A stretch of 9,116 nucleotides of DNA from Patescibacteria group bacterium. Lineage in GTDB: Bacteria; Patescibacteriota; Minisyncoccia; CAIUEV01; JAHKAQ01. Shown in pieces: positions 6,967 to 9,116 of the stretch. Made by a program: the position numbers and the translations under genes. Position 1 is the first letter of the stretch; each line of letters begins with the position of its first letter. The notes below the pieces were generated by a model. The model searched no databases. It worked only from the letters and a program-made list of their open reading frames with translations, and was not told the origin of the DNA. The DNA lies in the NCBI GenBank assembly GCA_018825765.1, contig JAHKAQ010000118.1:1-9116 (forward strand), written 5' to 3'.

Positions 6967-7427
6967 TGAAGTTTTATTTTTCTAAAAAAAATCTAATAAT
7001 CCTGGTTTTTATTTTAACAAGCGCTTTTGTTTTTTATTTTCTCTTAAAAACCAACCGTCCAAAAAATACCAAAACTATCTGCCAAAACAGTGCCTGTTTT
7101 AAGGTGAAAATCGCCCAAACTTCCCGGCAGCAAAAAACCGGCCTAATGTTTTTAAATAAACTGGACGCTGATCAGGGTCTTTTCTTTGATTTCCCTGATA
7201 TTCAAAAACACTCTATCTGGATGAAAAATACCCTTATTCCGCTTGATATTATCTGGCTGGATGAAGACTTAAAAATTTTAGAAATAAAAGAAAACGCTAA
7301 ACCGTGCCTTTCTGATCCCTGCCTCTTGTTCACTCCCCAAAAAAATTCAAAATACGTTCTAGAACTTCAAGCCGGCGCGGTTAACCGTTTTGAGCTTAAA
7401 CCCCAGGACCAGTTTATTTTTAAATAA
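6966..7427 (+). CDS. membrane-anchored DUF192 family protein
   Basis: The protein has 153 residues, with an N-terminal hydrophobic anchor (about 8-27) after a short basic stretch, then a DUF192 domain outside the membrane (about 42-150). Family hallmarks are KTGLMF (57-62), GLFFDF (71-76), SIWMKNTLIPLDIIWL (83-98) and the C-terminal YVLELQAGAV (130-139). DUF192 proteins are small beta-rich extracytoplasmic proteins with no firmly assigned function. Two Cys pairs, Cys39/Cys44 and Cys114/Cys119, lie in the predicted outer part and could form disulfides. The gene begins on the last base of the stop codon of the upstream pilin-like gene (TAATG) and ends four bases before the next one, so it sits inside the pilin-like run and is probably translated with it. 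Confidence 0.88.
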   Translation: MKFYFSKKNLIILVFILTSAFVFYFLLKTNRPKNTKTICQNSACFKVKIAQTSRQQKTGLMFLNKLDADQGLFFDFPDIQKHSIWMKNTLIPLDIIWLDEDLKILEIKENAKPCLSDPCLLFTPQKNSKYVLELQAGAVNRFELKPQDQFIFK

Positions 7428-7431
7428 AAAT

Positions 7432-7761
7432 ATGCCCTCCAAACTTTATCCTCGTCTCTATTTCTGCTTTCCTCTTATCTTCTTCCTGCTTGCTCCTATT
7501 TCCCTGGTTCTTGCCGCCCCCTTTTCCTCGGCGCCTGACATCACCGTGCTTTTTTCCAATGCCATGAAATTTGTCTTAAAAATCCTGGGCGCCCTGGGCG
7601 TGATCGCTTTTGTCTTCTGCGGCATACTTTACCTGACTTCCGCCGGAAATATTGAACGCGCCGCCACCGCCAAAAGATATTTTACCTTTTCCGTCATCGG
7701 CCTTGTAATCAGCCTGGGCTCTCTAATTATTATCTTAACCATCGACTCCTTGTTAAGATAA
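7432..7761 (+). CDS. VirB2/TrbC-like (T4SS pilin-type) membrane protein, single unit
   Basis: The protein has 109 residues from the ATG at 7432. A signal peptide (hydrophobic about 9-27) ends at LAA near residue 29. Helix 1 (about 44-67), the loop SAGNIERAATAKR (69-81) and helix 2 (about 84-107) follow. GILYLTSAGN is shared with the two single-unit proteins upstream of the DUF192 gene, but the DNA has diverged. A TTG at 7390 would add 14 residues in front of the signal and overlap the DUF192 gene by 38 bases. I chose the ATG because it gives a normal signal peptide and sits four bases after the DUF192 stop. No Shine-Dalgarno sequence is visible. A pilus or membrane-assembly subunit is the likely role, by family resemblance only. 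Confidence 0.8.
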   Translation: MPSKLYPRLYFCFPLIFFLLAPISLVLAAPFSSAPDITVLFSNAMKFVLKILGALGVIAFVFCGILYLTSAGNIERAATAKRYFTFSVIGLVISLGSLIIILTIDSLLR

Positions 7762-7767
7762 TGCTAT

Positions 7768-7773
7768 TATAAT
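7768..7773 (+). promoter_or_regulatory. possible -10 element in the gap before the diverged two-helix gene
   Basis: A perfect TATAAT lies in the 62-base gap between the last clear pilin-like gene and the gene at 7824. The nearest -35-like hexamer, TTGTTA at 7750-7755, is only 12 bases upstream, too close for a standard promoter. If real, it could drive the small membrane protein and galU. Confidence 0.25.
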
Positions 7774-7823
7774 CTCAAAGCCCTAAAAACACTTTCATTT
7801 GTTTTTATCCTTCCTATTATCTT

Positions 7824-8066
7824 ATGAAAGAACCCTTAATCGCTCAAACAACCGCCCAGGCCATTCAGTATTTTCTAGCCTGGTTTGCCGCCGGCTTGAC
7901 CTTTGTCTGCCTTTGCCGCTTTTTGCTGGGTTTTGCCAAGTATTATATTCACTCCGGAGACGAAGAAAAAATGCGCCAGGCCCGAAGCTACGAGGGACGC
8001 ACTATTATGCTTTTTATTTTGGCCTTTTTTTTAAGCGCCATTTCATTTTTTATTTCTAAACTGTAA
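7824..8066 (+). CDS. small two-helix membrane protein, diverged relative of the pilin-like units
   Basis: The protein has 80 residues and two hydrophobic helices (about 14-38 and 60-78) separated by a charged loop. The loop, YYIHSGDEEKMRQAR (40-54), lines up with the YLTSAGNDERMEKAK loop of the upstream proteins: the Tyr, Ser, Gly, an acidic pair, a basic residue, Met and Ala-basic fall in the same order. This suggests a far-diverged member of the same family. It has no signal peptide, only a short polar N-terminus, and helix 1 carries a CLC motif (Cys29, Cys31). The first-helix glycine pattern of the other units is weak. Another open frame at 7799-8059 covers the same DNA but lacks these features. 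The gene starts 62 bases after the previous stop and ends 15 bases before galU. Its function is unknown. Confidence 0.65.
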   Translation: MKEPLIAQTTAQAIQYFLAWFAAGLTFVCLCRFLLGFAKYYIHSGDEEKMRQARSYEGRTIMLFILAFFLSAISFFISKL

Positions 8067-8081
8067 TTCTTAACCCTATCC

Positions 8082-8957
8082 ATGATAAAAAAAGCCATTC
8101 TTTTAGTCGCCGGCTACGGCACCCGTTTTCTGCCCGCCACCAAAAACATGCCCAAAGAAATGCTGCCTGTGGTGGATAAACCCGTGATTCAATATTTAGT
8201 GGAAGAAGTTGTGGCCGCCGGCATCACTGAAATTATTTTCGTTACCGGCCGCGGCAAGCGCGCTATCGAGGATCATTTTGATAAATCTTTTGAATTAGAA
8301 TACAATCTGGTAGAAAAAAACAAGCAAGACCTTTTAAAAGGAGTAAGAAGGATATCTAATTTAGCTAAATTCGCCTATGTCAGGCAAAGCGAGCCCAAAG
8401 GAGACGGCGACGCCCTGCTTTGCGCCCGGCACTTAATTTCCGATGAACCAGTGGCTGTTCTTTTCGGCGATGATATTATTGACTCCAAGGTCCCGGCCAT
8501 AAAACAGCTGATGGATATTTATGAAAAATACAAAGCCCCGGTGGTTTGTTTGGAAAAAATACCCCCCAGCCAGGTATCCAGATACGGCGTAATCAACGGA
8601 GAAAAAATCCAGGATCGCACCTATAAGATCAGTCAATTCATTGAAAAACCTGAACTCGGCAAAGCCCCTTCCAATCTGGCCGTGGTTGGAAAATATATCA
8701 TAACGCCCGCGGTTTTTGACGCCATTTCCAAATCCGGCCCGGCCCGTGACGGGGAGCAACGATTAGCCGACGGCATTATCGAACTTATTAAAACTAAGCC
8801 GGTATACGGCTATGAATTCAAGGGCAAGCGCTTTGATTGCGGCTCCAAAACCGGATTTTTAAAAGCCACGGTTGAATTCGGCCTAAAACACCAGGAAACC
8901 AAAGACGCTTTTAGAAAATACTTAAAAAAACTGGTCAAAGAAAAAAAGATCGCCTGA
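8082..8957 (+). CDS. galU: UTP-glucose-1-phosphate uridylyltransferase
   Basis: The enzyme makes UDP-glucose and pyrophosphate from UTP and glucose-1-phosphate in the cytoplasm, supplying sugar donors for surface glycans. The 291 residues match bacterial GalU/GtaB in length. The nucleotide-binding signature GYGTRFLPATKNMPKEMLPV is at 11-30, then DKPVIQY (32-38), YVRQSEPKGDGDALLCA (99-115), the metal-binding GDD (129-131), SRYGVI (166-171), EKP with Lys189 (188-190), VVGKYI (201-206) and FKGKRFDCGSKTGFLKATVEF (start 247, end 267). Two motifs differ from the common form: GDGDA where GLGHA is usual, and GEQRLADGI (224-232) where GEIQLTDAI is usual. The ATG places the signature at the normal distance from the N-terminus. 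No Shine-Dalgarno sequence is seen; ACCCTATCC lies directly before the ATG. It ends in TGA, 29 bases before the pseudouridine synthase gene. Confidence 0.94.
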   Translation: MIKKAILLVAGYGTRFLPATKNMPKEMLPVVDKPVIQYLVEEVVAAGITEIIFVTGRGKRAIEDHFDKSFELEYNLVEKNKQDLLKGVRRISNLAKFAYVRQSEPKGDGDALLCARHLISDEPVAVLFGDDIIDSKVPAIKQLMDIYEKYKAPVVCLEKIPPSQVSRYGVINGEKIQDRTYKISQFIEKPELGKAPSNLAVVGKYIITPAVFDAISKSGPARDGEQRLADGIIELIKTKPVYGYEFKGKRFDCGSKTGFLKATVEFGLKHQETKDAFRKYLKKLVKEKKIA

Positions 8958-8986
8958 ACCGCGGCCAGACATCACGGATATCGCGT

Positions 8987-9116
8987 ATGTTTAAAATAAT
9001 TTATCAGTCCAAAGATTACCTTGTTATCAATAAGCCGGCCGGCCTGCAGGTTCATCCAGACGCCAAAAACAAAGGACACACCCTGACTGATCTGCTCTTA
9101 AAAGATTTCCCCTCGA
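8987..9116 (+). CDS. RluA-family RNA pseudouridine synthase, 5' part only
   Basis: The gene begins at ATG 8987 and runs off the right edge; 43 codons are visible. The protein starts IIYQSKDYLVINKPAGLQVHP (start residue 4), the typical opening of the RluA/RluC/RluD catalytic domain, followed by a HTLTDLLL segment (31-38). Members convert uridines in rRNA or tRNA to pseudouridine using an Asp in an HRLD motif, which lies beyond the window. No S4 RNA-binding domain precedes the catalytic domain, so this is either an RluA-like short form or one that recognises RNA without S4. The target RNA cannot be told. The start is the only plausible one after the galU stop. Confidence 0.85.
   Translation, partial: MFKIIYQSKDYLVINKPAGLQVHPDAKNKGHTLTDLLLKDFPS

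Noticed and set aside
7390..7431. TTG start for the last clear pilin-like gene
   Set aside because: It would put 14 polar residues ahead of a normal signal peptide and overlap the DUF192 gene; ATG at 7432 explains the protein better.
7799..8059. Alternative + strand open frame over the small two-helix gene
   Set aside because: Its product is Arg/Leu/Cys-rich with no coherent helices, while the frame at 7824-8066 gives two clean membrane helices and a pilin-like loop.
4895..8066. Type IVa (PilA-like) pilins or pseudopilins
   Set aside because: No prepilin peptidase site (Gly-Phe-Thr-Leu-x-Glu type) precedes a single N-terminal helix; these proteins have two helices with a basic loop, as in VirB2/TrbC.
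4895..8066. Phage holins
   Set aside because: Small two-helix proteins can be holins, but there is no lysin or phage gene nearby, several have cleavable signal peptides, and the GNxxR loop fits the VirB2/TrbC-like family better.
1..9116. Alternative genetic code with TGA read as glycine (as in some CPR groups)
   Set aside because: TGA ends the methyltransferase and galU genes at the expected family lengths, and no gene contains an internal in-frame TGA.

Overview
The window looks like a piece of a Candidate Phyla Radiation (Patescibacteria, probably Parcubacteria-like) chromosome. This is an inference from three things: the compact single-strand layout, the small diverged housekeeping proteins, and a set of small two-helix, VirB2/TrbC-like pilin proteins of a type common in those genomes. 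TGA is used as a stop (methyltransferase and galU end in TGA) and no long reading frame contains an internal TGA, so the standard bacterial code fits. There is no rRNA, tRNA, CRISPR array or transposase.

Layout: all twelve genes lie on the + strand with gaps of at most about 65 bases, and several overlap. A small single-pass membrane protein of unknown function (3-383) is followed by DNA gyrase subunit A (449-2890) and a small class I SAM-dependent methyltransferase (2904-3479). Next comes a lipoprotein that is a family 1-type extracellular solute-binding protein (3502-4929). Its end overlaps the first of a run of VirB2/TrbC-like genes: two proteins with two pilin units each (4895-5578, 5578-6252), two single-unit proteins (6270-6617, 6649-6966), a membrane-anchored DUF192 protein (6966-7427), another single-unit protein (7432-7761), and a strongly diverged two-helix protein that keeps a trace of the pilin loop (7824-8066). 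UTP-glucose-1-phosphate uridylyltransferase (8082-8957) follows, and an RluA-type pseudouridine synthase runs off the right edge (8987-9116).

How the genes may work together: gyrA, galU and the pseudouridine synthase are housekeeping genes. The centre (3502-8066) looks like a cell-surface module made of a lipid-anchored binding protein, up to eight two-helix pilin-like units in six genes, and a DUF192 protein. The overlaps at 4895, 5578 and 6966 suggest coordinated translation. No secretion ATPase (VirB4/VirB11), VirB6-type channel protein or ABC permease is present, so the machine these subunits serve is either elsewhere in the genome or not a classical secretion system. A perfect 62-base direct repeat between two adjacent pilin genes points to recent duplication or gene conversion. 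Most starts have no Shine-Dalgarno sequence.
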